From NCBI GenBank assembly GCA_964534705.1, contig CAZHPY010000020.1, positions 1-22,172 of the forward strand: a stretch of 22,172 nucleotides of DNA, given 5' to 3'. This DNA is from CAZHPY01 sp964534705 (GTDB taxonomy: Bacteria > Omnitrophota > Gorgyraeia > 2-01-FULL-45-10). The notes below the pieces were generated by a model. It had not been told where the DNA came from. It saw nothing but the letters and a program-made list of their open reading frames with translations, and made no database searches. Position 1 is the first letter of the stretch. Each line of letters opens with the position of its first letter. This document shows positions 15,454 through 22,172 of the stretch, piece after piece. The position numbers and the translations under genes are program-made.

Positions 15454-15513
15454 TAAGTGGCATGTATCTTGTTACCAAGTATCGTATGAGTGTGGTTGTT
15501 TCTTGTTTCCAAC
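15408..15513. repeat. Five tandem AAAGAGAC units, with an inverted partner motif before aroA
   Basis: Five perfect 8-base units occupy 15408-15447 inside the 3' end of rluD. The preceding GTTGGAAGCA (15399-15408) is complementary, with one G-U, to TGTTTCCAAC (15504-15513). This allows a hairpin with a long loop across the rluD stop and the rluD-aroA gap. The inverted arm reads as the GTTGGAAACAAGA motif also present at 196-213. Confidence 0.8.
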
Positions 15514-15528
15514 AGTTTGGAGTATTCA

Positions 15529-16809
15529 GTGGAAAAGATCATAAAACCGGCTGGAAGAGTTGCGGGTAGCATAACGGTTCCCGGGGACAAGTCCATATCC
15601 CATAGGGCTATCATGATAGGCTCTATCGCTTGCGGAACTACAAAAGTTAAGGGCATTGCGAGATCCGATGATTGCGATCATACAATGAACGCTTTTAAGG
15701 CCATGGGGATCAGGATAAAGAAAGATGGGCCTTTAACTATAGTAGAGGGTAAAGGGCTGAATGGGCTGTCCAGGCCTTTGGGCCCTGTTAATACGGGTAA
15801 TTCCGGCACTACCATGAGGATACTTCCCGGCATATTGGGGGGACAGGATTTTGAAACAACCCTGACAGGCGATAAAGGGTTGCTAAAAAGGCCAATGAAG
15901 CGGATAGTAGAGCCTTTATGCAGGATGGGCATTGATGTAGAGGCGCGCAAAGGGGGATATCCGCCGCTTAAAATAATGGGAGGCGCCGTCAAGCCGATCG
16001 TTTACAGGATGCCCATACCCAGCGCGCAGGTCAAAAGCGCAATACTTTTTGCGGGCCTTTATTCCAAAGGCGAGACCCGTGTCATAGAAAAATTCAAATC
16101 GAGGGACCATACCGAAAGAATGCTATACCATTTCGGAGCGGACATAAAATGCGGAGCTAAGGCCGTTTCCATAAAAGGCGGAAGGGAATTGGCGGCAAGA
16201 TCGCTTGAAATACCAGGCGATATATCAAGCGCTTCATTTTTTATCCAGGCCGCGGTCATTATAAAAGGGTCCTGCGTGAAAATAAAAAATGTTTCCATCA
16301 ATCAGACCAGGGCGGGGATCCTGGATGTGTTGGTCAGGATGGGAGCGAAGGTCAGGGTGATTAATAAGAAAAAAGGTTTTGAACCGGTAGGAGATATTAT
16401 TGCGGAAAGTTCGAGAACGCGCGGTATAACGATAGATAGTTCGATGATCCCTGCCATTATAGATGAACTGCCGGTGATCTTTGTGCTTGCATCGCTTTCA
16501 AGGGGCCGCACTGTCATAAGAGGAGCCGGTGAGTTACGGGTAAAGGAAACAGACAGGATAAGCTCCATGGGGTATAACCTGAAAAAGATGGGCGCTTTGT
16601 TCAGCGTAAAGGGCGATAATATAATTATTGACGGCGTTGATAAGCTGGCGGGCGCGCGCCTGGATAGTTTTGACGATCACCGGACATGCATGGCAATGGC
16701 TATAGCTGCGCTTGCGGCGGATGGCGAAAGCATGATCAAGGGGACTGAAACCGTATCCAAATCGTTCCCGGGATTTTTTAAAAGCCTGAATAACCTGATA
16801 ACGCGGTGA
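15529..16809 (+). CDS. aroA: 3-phosphoshikimate 1-carboxyvinyltransferase (EPSP synthase)
   Basis: Joins shikimate 3-phosphate and phosphoenolpyruvate in the pathway to chorismate and aromatic amino acids. The 426 residues show 'GDKSISHRA' (19-27), 'NTGNSGTTMR' (88-97), 'IPSAQVKSAILFAGL' (163-177), active-site Asp312 in 'IIDELP', 'VKETDRI' (338-344) and 'DDHRTCMAMAIA' (382-393), a complete set. Start GTG 15529 with GGAG at 15519-15522 is preferred over GTG 15490. The earlier start would add 13 residues encoded by the inverted repeat arm, and family proteins begin close to this Lys-rich 'KIIKPAG' stretch. Confidence 0.94.
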   Translation: MEKIIKPAGRVAGSITVPGDKSISHRAIMIGSIACGTTKVKGIARSDDCDHTMNAFKAMGIRIKKDGPLTIVEGKGLNGLSRPLGPVNTGNSGTTMRILPGILGGQDFETTLTGDKGLLKRPMKRIVEPLCRMGIDVEARKGGYPPLKIMGGAVKPIVYRMPIPSAQVKSAILFAGLYSKGETRVIEKFKSRDHTERMLYHFGADIKCGAKAVSIKGGRELAARSLEIPGDISSASFFIQAAVIIKGSCVKIKNVSINQTRAGILDVLVRMGAKVRVINKKKGFEPVGDIIAESSRTRGITIDSSMIPAIIDELPVIFVLASLSRGRTVIRGAGELRVKETDRISSMGYNLKKMGALFSVKGDNIIIDGVDKLAGARLDSFDDHRTCMAMAIAALAADGESMIKGTETVSKSFPGFFKSLNNLITR

Positions 16810-16836
16810 TCTTAAGCATAATGCGCTAATTTTAGT

Positions 16837-16865
16837 TTGACAATGGTATAATTTTTTGTTAATAT
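16837..16865 (+). promoter_or_regulatory. Promoter of the mre operon
   Basis: A perfect TTGACA (16837-16842), 17-base spacer and TAATAT (16860-16865) lie 22 bases before mreB. Transcription would start near 16872 and yield a short leader with AAGGAG (16875-16880) seven bases from the ATG. A TATAAT at 16847-16852 is present but has no -35 at the right distance. Confidence 0.55.
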
Positions 16866-16887
16866 CACTAAATCAAGGAGATACGTA

Positions 16888-17958
16888 ATGAGGTTAAAGT
16901 TTTTTGATTTTCTCACCGGTATATATAATAAATTTTTTGGTTTCTTTTCTAATGATATCGGGATAGACCTGGGAACGGCAACCACTTTAGTTTATCTTAA
17001 AAACCAGGGCATAGTTTTATGCGAGCCGTCTGTAGTAGCCGTTGAGGCAGGTACGTCAAATGTCCTTGCTGTCGGGGAAGAGGCAAAACGCATGCTGGGC
17101 AGGACGCCCGGTAATATAGTAGCCATAAGGCCTATGAGGCATGGTGTTATCACGGATTTTGAAATATCCGAAGCCATGCTTCGTTATTTTATACAGAAGG
17201 TAAATAAGGCAAAGAGGTTCGTCCGCCCTCGCATAGTCATAGCCATCCCATCGGGTATTACTGAAGTCGAGAAGCGCGCCGTTGAGGATTCAGCGCTTCA
17301 TGCAGGCGCGAGAGAAGTTATCACCATAGAAGAACCCATGGCTGCGGCAATAGGCGTCGGCCTGCCGATCTCAGAACCTTCCGGTAATATGATCATAGAT
17401 ATAGGCGGAGGTACTACGGAAATAGCTGTCATATCACTGACCGGCATGGTATTTTCCAAATCGGTAAGGATAGGCGGCGATGAAATGGACGAAGCGATAA
17501 TAAACGCGCTGAAAAAGAATTACAACCTTATGATAGGCGAGAGGACATCAGAAGCCATAAAGATGAAGATCGGCTCTGTTTATCCGCTTGAAGAAGAGCT
17601 TACCATGGAAGTAAAAGGGCGTGATCTTGTGGCTGGTTTACCCAAAACCGTTACTGTGACAAGCGAGGAGATACGCGAAGCGATGTCGGAACCAATGTCA
17701 CAGGTAGTGGAGGCGGTAAGGATCACCCTCGAAAGGATCCCCCCGGAACTTTCAGCAGACTTGATAGAAAAAGGCATAGTGCTTGCAGGAGGAGGCTCTC
17801 TCCTCAAAGGCATAGATAAGTTGCTCTCCGAAGAGACGGGCTTGCCCGTTCATCTTGCAGAAGATCCGCTTACGGCAGTCGCCCTGGGCACAGGAAAAGT
17901 GCTGGGCGAAGAAAAAATATTGAAAGCGATCGTTAAACTGCAGAAACGTAAGCGCTAA
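16888..17958 (+). CDS. mreB: Rod-shape-determining actin-like protein MreB
   Basis: Bacterial actin that forms membrane-bound filaments guiding side-wall peptidoglycan synthesis. The 356 residues show the phosphate-1 loop 'DIGIDLGTATTLVYL' (23-37), phosphate-2 'IIDIGGGTTEIAVISL' (169-184) and the adenosine motif 'VLAGGGSLLKGID' (298-310), with the usual 'EEPMAAAIG' (148-156). The first 20 residues (MRLKFFDFLTGIYNKFFGFF) are a Phe-rich amphipathic stretch longer than in most MreBs and likely serve as the membrane anchor. ATG 16888 has AAGGAG at 16875-16880. First gene of the elongasome operon. Mbl-type paralogues cannot be excluded but only one copy is seen. Confidence 0.97.
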   Translation: MRLKFFDFLTGIYNKFFGFFSNDIGIDLGTATTLVYLKNQGIVLCEPSVVAVEAGTSNVLAVGEEAKRMLGRTPGNIVAIRPMRHGVITDFEISEAMLRYFIQKVNKAKRFVRPRIVIAIPSGITEVEKRAVEDSALHAGAREVITIEEPMAAAIGVGLPISEPSGNMIIDIGGGTTEIAVISLTGMVFSKSVRIGGDEMDEAIINALKKNYNLMIGERTSEAIKMKIGSVYPLEEELTMEVKGRDLVAGLPKTVTVTSEEIREAMSEPMSQVVEAVRITLERIPPELSADLIEKGIVLAGGGSLLKGIDKLLSEETGLPVHLAEDPLTAVALGTGKVLGEEKILKAIVKLQKRKR

Positions 17959-17971
17959 ACTCTGAGTAGAT

Positions 17972-18751
17972 GTGCGCAATCAAAAGAAGAATATAGTAAA
18001 AGCCCTCATTATACTTTCAATCGCTGTCCTTATAGTATTAACATCTTCAGCAGCGCGCCTCGTAAGAATTAACATCACCGATACCACAAGTCCCGCCTTG
18101 AAGGCGTTCCATTCCTTTTTAGGGGCCTTAGACAGCATCGCGCCATTCGCTGCCCTTAGGGAGGAGAATAAGATCCTCCATGACAGGCTGGACCTGTTGA
18201 CAAGGATGGCCGAAGAAACCCAGGCAATACACGATGAAAATGAACGGCTGCGGGACCTTCTCAATTTCAAAAAAATAATTCCTTATACAAGTATCGTGGC
18301 CCAGGTCGTCGGCCGCGATCCGTCCAACTGGTCCAACTCTATCATAATAGACAAGGGGTCATCAAATGGCATAAAGAAGAACATGGCTGTAATGTCAACG
18401 CGCGGCCTTGTAGGGAGGATAGTCGAATCCGGGAAGAATTACAGCAAGGTCCTTTTAATAACGGACCCCAACCTGAAAGTAGGGATCATGATCCGCCGCA
18501 ACCGGCAGGGCGGGGTCATGGTAGGCCGGCCTGGGGGGCGTTGCAAGATAATATATATATCACTGGATTCCGATGCCAGGATAGGGGATAAAGTAATAAC
18601 TGCCGGATTCGGGAGCGTGTTCCCGAAAGGCATACTTATCGGGGAAATAGAAAAGGTCGGCAGGGAAGAGGGCCGGCTTTACAAGTATGCCATAGTTAGG
18701 CCGTCACAAGACCTGTCAAAATTGGAAGAAGTCCTGTGTATAATAAAGTAA
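17972..18751 (+). CDS. mreC: Rod-shape-determining protein MreC
   Basis: Bitopic inner-membrane protein linking MreB to PBP2 and RodA. The 259 residues have a short basic cytoplasmic tail, one membrane helix (about 9-29), a periplasmic coiled coil (about 60-98, 'ALREENKILHDRLDLL...ENERLRDLL') and two beta-rich domains with family blocks 'DPSNWSNSIIIDKGSSNGI' (116-134), 'GLVGRIVESGKNYSKVLLI' (145-163) and 'GDKVITAGFGSVFPKGILIG' (205-224). Start is GTG 17972, with no strong ribosome-binding site, 13 bases after mreB. Overlaps mreD by 16 bases. Confidence 0.95.
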   Translation: MRNQKKNIVKALIILSIAVLIVLTSSAARLVRINITDTTSPALKAFHSFLGALDSIAPFAALREENKILHDRLDLLTRMAEETQAIHDENERLRDLLNFKKIIPYTSIVAQVVGRDPSNWSNSIIIDKGSSNGIKKNMAVMSTRGLVGRIVESGKNYSKVLLITDPNLKVGIMIRRNRQGGVMVGRPGGRCKIIYISLDSDARIGDKVITAGFGSVFPKGILIGEIEKVGREEGRLYKYAIVRPSQDLSKLEEVLCIIK

Positions 18752-19251
18752 ACAGACTGCAGATGTACCTGGTCCTTATAGCGATATTTTTCCTGCAGGT
18801 CACGGTCCTGGATCTTATAAAAATAGCGAATACAAAGCCTGACCTGAGCTCGTTATTTGTTATATTCATTGCAGTATTTTTCGGGTGGACGGCAGGGCTT
18901 GAAGCAGGGTTTGCGTCCGGTATCCTCAAAGACCTGTATTCGGTGGACATTTTCGGTATCAATGCGGCCGCCCTGGCGCTTACAGGCGCTGCCGCCGGAC
19001 TGCTGAGCCCTAAATTTTTTAAAGAATCGAAAGTGACGCAGTTTCTCATTGTTTTTGTTTTTACGCTGCTTTATTTTTTTATCCATTATTTTGTATCGTC
19101 CGCTATTTATAATACCTCCTATATCAGTATGAGTGAGTACGTCTTCTGTTCTTTTGTCCCCGTTTCTTTATATACAGCCTTGATCTCTTACTTTATCTTC
19201 CCGTTCCTGATCGACAAATTCGACCTCAAAGAGAATGCGGAATATTTATGA
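18736..19251 (+). CDS. mreD: Rod-shape-determining protein MreD
   Basis: Small inner-membrane partner of MreC. The 171 residues are mostly hydrophobic with five or six membrane helices and the short family pattern 'PDLSSLFVIFIAVFFGWTAG' followed by 'GILKDLYSVDIFGINA' (about 62-77), which is the most conserved part of MreD. Start GTG 18736 follows GGAAGAAG (18724-18731) and overlaps the mreC end; ATG 18763 is an alternative that removes nine residues. The end overlaps mrdA by 4 bases. Sequence identity in this family is low, so the call leans on topology, that motif and position. Confidence 0.9.
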   Translation: MYNKVNRLQMYLVLIAIFFLQVTVLDLIKIANTKPDLSSLFVIFIAVFFGWTAGLEAGFASGILKDLYSVDIFGINAAALALTGAAAGLLSPKFFKESKVTQFLIVFVFTLLYFFIHYFVSSAIYNTSYISMSEYVFCSFVPVSLYTALISYFIFPFLIDKFDLKENAEYL

Positions 19252-20969
19252 AGGAAAAATTCATATTATTGCCCATACAGGTGATCTTTATTTTGCTGGC
19301 ATTGGGATTGATATATACCCAAGCCCTGATGTTCCCTTATTATTCAAGGTTATCCAGGGATAATGCGATACGTATAATACCTATAGAAGGGCCGAGGGGA
19401 ACGATATTTGACAGGAACGACGTTGCCCTCGTAAACGACAGGATGTCTTTTAATGTAGCGGTAGTATACCAGGAATTAAGGAACCGGGAGAAGCTGGTAA
19501 GGCTGCTTGCAAATTTGCTTGACCAGCCGCGCAAAGATATCGAAGCTGCCCTGGACAGGAGCGCGCGCAAGCCGTATGCGCCCGTGACTATCGTCGAAGA
19601 TATAGATAAAGATAAGGCCTTTATCCTCGAAGAGGAAAGCTTTGATGTCCGCGGCCTTGTAATAGAAACGAAATCCATCCGGAACTATGTCTATGATAAT
19701 GTCGGCAGCCATATATTCGGATACTTAAGCGAGATCAGCGAGAAAGAGCTCGAAAGCCTTAAAGAGTACGGTTACCGCATGAAAGACCTCGTCGGCAGGG
19801 ACGGCCTTGAAAAATATTATGATAAGGAGCTTGCGGGAGTGGGCGGGGGTATACAGATACAAGTGGATAACAGGGGAAGACAGGTGGGCGTCCTTGGCTA
19901 TAAGGAACCGCAAAAAGGGAAGGACCTGTATCTGACGGTCGACCTGAATTTGCAGAAGGTGTGCGACAAGGCGCTTGAAGATAAGGCGGGCGTCATTGTG
20001 GTGATGGATCCTTCTACGGGAGAGGTGCTGGCGCTTTCCAGCAGCCCGTCATACGATCCTAATATATTTGTAAGGCCCGAAGAATCCGCCGCAAGGTTAA
20101 AACTATTAAGGGACAAGGTAAATTATCCGTTGCTTAACAGGGCAATATCAGGTATTTATCCACCAGGCTCCGTGTTTAAGATCGTTGTTGCGTCAGCCGC
20201 TCTCCAGTTAAAAAAAATAAATACAGGAAGTCATTTTAATTGTACCGGCACATATGTTTTAGGCAGGGGCAGTTTTGATTGCTGGAAGGAGGGAGGGCAT
20301 GGCCAACAAAATGTGGTAGATGCACTAATGAATTCCTGCAATGTCTTTTTTTACAATACAGGCAGAGCTCTCGGAGTGGATAATATGGAGGAGTTTACGC
20401 ATAATTTTGGTTTTGGTAAAAAGACAGGCATAGATCTACCTAATGAATCGAAAGGGGTAGTGCCTGGAAGGCTTTGGAAGAAGATACACAGGAGAGATGC
20501 CTGGTATGAAGGGGATACTGTAAATTATGCCATAGGCCAGGGTTATACCCTTGTAACGCCCATCCAGGTCCTTGAGATGGCGTCTATTATGGCAAGTAAG
20601 GGCAAGATAGTGAAGCCTCATATAGTTAAGCGCATAGACTCGAAGGAGATAGCGGCAGCGGAACGGGGAAAGATCGATTTAAGCGATAAGGTTATCAAGG
20701 TGGTCCGGGAAGGTTTGTATAAAGTCATTAACGCCGAAAATGGTACGGGAAAACGCGCCAAGGTTGAAGGCGTAATAGCTGCAGGTAAAACAGGTACTGC
20801 TCAAAATCCACTGGGAAAGACGCATGCGTGGTTCACGGGATTCGCGCCATTCGATGATCCCAAAATATGCGTTGTAGTATTCCTGGAACACGGCGGCAAA
20901 GGCGGGCTTGAACCGTCAGAGATAGCGGGTGAGGTGTTTGCCGAGGCGAAGAATAGAGGGTATATTTAG
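19248..20969 (+). CDS. mrdA: Penicillin-binding protein 2 (elongasome transpeptidase)
   Basis: Class B PBP that cross-links new peptidoglycan with RodA. The 573-residue protein has one N-terminal membrane helix (about 8-28), the dimerisation/pedestal domain with 'IEGPRGTIFDRN' (46-57), and the transpeptidase domain. Active-site motifs are complete: SxxK Ser308-Val-Phe-Lys311 in 'IYPPGSVFK', SxN Ser363-Cys-Asn365, and KTG 514-516 in 'AAGKTGTAQ'. Somewhat shorter than E. coli PBP2 (633). ATG 19248 overlaps the mreD stop (ATGA). Its TAG stop is also the first three bases of a heptad-repeat tract that leads into rodA. Confidence 0.96.
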   Translation: MKEKFILLPIQVIFILLALGLIYTQALMFPYYSRLSRDNAIRIIPIEGPRGTIFDRNDVALVNDRMSFNVAVVYQELRNREKLVRLLANLLDQPRKDIEAALDRSARKPYAPVTIVEDIDKDKAFILEEESFDVRGLVIETKSIRNYVYDNVGSHIFGYLSEISEKELESLKEYGYRMKDLVGRDGLEKYYDKELAGVGGGIQIQVDNRGRQVGVLGYKEPQKGKDLYLTVDLNLQKVCDKALEDKAGVIVVMDPSTGEVLALSSSPSYDPNIFVRPEESAARLKLLRDKVNYPLLNRAISGIYPPGSVFKIVVASAALQLKKINTGSHFNCTGTYVLGRGSFDCWKEGGHGQQNVVDALMNSCNVFFYNTGRALGVDNMEEFTHNFGFGKKTGIDLPNESKGVVPGRLWKKIHRRDAWYEGDTVNYAIGQGYTLVTPIQVLEMASIMASKGKIVKPHIVKRIDSKEIAAAERGKIDLSDKVIKVVREGLYKVINAENGTGKRAKVEGVIAAGKTGTAQNPLGKTHAWFTGFAPFDDPKICVVVFLEHGGKGGLEPSEIAGEVFAEAKNRGYI

Positions 20970-21001
20970 TTGAGAGTTGGGAGTTAAGAGTTGGGAGTAG
21001 G
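20967..21001. repeat. Heptad microrepeat tract between mrdA and rodA
   Basis: Five 7-base units run without a break: tagttga, gagttgg, gagttaa, gagttgg, gagtagg. The first unit begins with the mrdA stop codon. The last units supply GGGAG (20993-20997), nine bases before the rodA ATG and the best ribosome-binding site there. Same unit as at 124-165. Confidence 0.9.
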
Positions 21002-21006
21002 GGAAG

Positions 21007-22107
21007 ATGATATTTGATAAAAGGCTGATCAAGGATTTTGATAAGACGATACCGGTCATCGTTTTTATTTTATGCGCTATAGGGCTCTTTACGCTTTATA
21101 GCGCGACAAAGGTAAGGGGCCTGCCATTTACCGAAAGTTTTGTTTTTAAGCAGATCAACTGGATCGCATTAGGGGCGATACTCTTAATAGTGGTCATAAA
21201 CATTTCGTATCAGAAGTTCATAGACATATCCTACGGCTTATACGCTATCAATATAGTCCTGCTTGCCCTGGTGCTTATCATGGGGCGCGAGAGGCTGGGG
21301 GCCCAACGCTGGTTTACGATCGGTAATTTTACATTACAGCCTTCGGAATTCATAAAGATAAATTTTATACTTATACTTGCCAATTACCTGGGTTCCAAAA
21401 AAGGCAAGCTTGAAACTCCTGCGGGGTTTGTCATGCCTATGATATTGCTTGCGGTCCCATTCCTGCTTGTCGTAATACAACCGGACCTGGGAACGGCGCT
21501 TTTACTCGTTCCTATATTCTTATCGATGATGTTCGTGGCAGGTGCCCGGCCCAAATACCTGCTTACGCTTATTATCCTTGGCCTGGCTTCAATGCCGGTT
21601 TTCTGGCATTTTCTGCGGGATTACCAGAAGCAGAGGCTCACAGTGTTCTTAAATCCAAATGTCGATCCTTTAGGCGCCGGCTATACAATAATACAGTCAA
21701 AGATAGCAGTCGGTTCGGGCGGGCTTGTAGGGAAAGGATGGCTGGCAGGAACACAGAACCAGCTGAATTTCCTCCCGGAGCGGCACACGGATTTCATATT
21801 TTCTGTAATAGGCGAGGAATGGGGCCTTTTCGGCGCCCTGGCCCTCGTATTGTTATTTTTTCTCATAGTGAAACGCGGATTCGACATAGCGCAACTAACC
21901 AATGATATGCACGGTAAGCTTATAGCGACAGGCATAGTCGTACTGTTGGCTTTGCAGGTTACGATAAACATAGCGATGACGATAGGCATGATGCCGGTTG
22001 TAGGTATCCCGTTGCCGCTCATCAGCTACGGCGGCTCGAGCATGCTCACAACGCTAATAGCGATAGGATTGTTGCTCAATATCGGCATGCGACGGTCAAG
22101 ATTTTAA
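21007..22107 (+). CDS. rodA: Rod-shape peptidoglycan polymerase RodA (SEDS family)
   Basis: Integral-membrane glycosyltransferase that polymerises lipid II in the elongasome, paired with PBP2 encoded just upstream. The 366 residues form about ten membrane helices with family motifs 'RWFTIGNFTLQPSEFIKI' (101-118), 'VIQPDLGTALLL' (156-167), 'RHTDFIFSVIGEEWGLFGA' (259-277, with Asp262 at the catalytic aspartate position of RodA) and 'GIPLPLISYGGSSM' (333-346). Length is normal for RodA and shorter than FtsW. The pairing with mrdA and mreBCD separates it from FtsW. ATG 21007 is 37 bases after the mrdA stop, across the heptad tract. Confidence 0.96.
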   Translation: MIFDKRLIKDFDKTIPVIVFILCAIGLFTLYSATKVRGLPFTESFVFKQINWIALGAILLIVVINISYQKFIDISYGLYAINIVLLALVLIMGRERLGAQRWFTIGNFTLQPSEFIKINFILILANYLGSKKGKLETPAGFVMPMILLAVPFLLVVIQPDLGTALLLVPIFLSMMFVAGARPKYLLTLIILGLASMPVFWHFLRDYQKQRLTVFLNPNVDPLGAGYTIIQSKIAVGSGGLVGKGWLAGTQNQLNFLPERHTDFIFSVIGEEWGLFGALALVLLFFLIVKRGFDIAQLTNDMHGKLIATGIVVLLALQVTINIAMTIGMMPVVGIPLPLISYGGSSMLTTLIAIGLLLNIGMRRSRF

Positions 22108-22172
22108 AATTTTTGCTATATCGCCATAAGGAATCAAAATTTTTGACAGCCCCGTAAGGCTGGACCATCAAA
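22106..22172. repeat. Two diverged direct-repeat units downstream of rodA
   Basis: Unit 1 (22106-22135) and unit 2 (22136-22169) both start with AAAATTTTTG, contain CC(A/G)TAAGG in the middle and end in ATC. The last bases of the window (AAA) could open a third unit. Unit 2 can fold: TTTGA 22142-22146 with TCAAA 22168-22172, and CAGCC with GGCTG inside. The first unit overlaps the rodA stop. No T-run follows within the window, so terminator function cannot be judged. Confidence 0.55.

Noticed and set aside
15490..15528. GTG 15490 as the aroA start
   Set aside because: The 13 extra residues come from the inverted repeat arm, while GTG 15529 has GGAG six bases upstream and begins where the family begins.
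16810..16836. Rho-independent terminator after aroA
   Set aside because: Only a weak imperfect stem (around TTAAGC/GCTAA) with TTTT is present; too poor to call.
750..22022. Many reverse-strand frames of 60-200 codons
   Set aside because: Each lies opposite a gene with complete family motifs; none shows motifs or start signals of its own.

Overview
The window is about 22 kb of tightly packed bacterial chromosome with every supported gene on the + strand. Neighbouring genes often overlap by 1-31 bases (ATGA, GTGA and TAATG junctions), and no tRNA, rRNA, CRISPR array, transposase or phage gene is visible. Gene content points to a free-living or once free-living Gram-negative-type bacterium with a rod-shape system (MreBCD, PBP2, RodA), lipoprotein maturation (Lgt) and its own Leu, Asp-family and shikimate biosynthesis. 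The order and style (GNAT-type ArgA beside LeuCD, operon-like runs, short simple repeats between cistrons) recall uncultured lineages such as Omnitrophota. That placement is an impression, not a demonstrated assignment.

Region 1 (1-5414) is an oligopeptide/dipeptide ABC transporter operon. It contains the last 38 codons of a family 5 substrate-binding protein, a 463-base intercistronic region, then oppB-oppC-oppD-oppF, and finally an HD-GYP membrane sensor whose start codon overlaps the oppF stop. The intercistronic region holds a heptad repeat tract, a small hairpin and a large self-complementary segment (310-543) that folds on paper into one long rod with a possible 7-bp pseudoknot. It is the most unusual piece of the window and may be a structured RNA or a fold-back element.

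Region 2 (5415-10855) opens with a good promoter (5423-5451). It encodes a stand-alone N-acetylglutamate synthase-like acetyltransferase, LeuC, LeuD, a LeuB-family dehydrogenase with an unusual cofactor-site signature, aspartate-semialdehyde dehydrogenase and DprA. Region 3 (10848-16809) continues without a clear break: topoisomerase I, a XerC/D recombinase, Lgt, an RluD-type pseudouridine synthase and AroA.

Region 4 (16810-22107) has its own promoter (16837-16865) and carries the complete elongasome operon mreB-mreC-mreD-mrdA(PBP2)-rodA, which directs side-wall peptidoglycan synthesis. Downstream of rodA two diverged direct-repeat units begin and run off the window.

A theme runs through the window. 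Short tandem repeats (7- or 8-bp units) sit immediately at or after the stop codon of five genes, all of which use TAG, although only six of the 22 stop codons here are TAG. One tract is translated as the tail of the RluD-like protein, and two tracts appear to supply the ribosome-binding site of the next gene.
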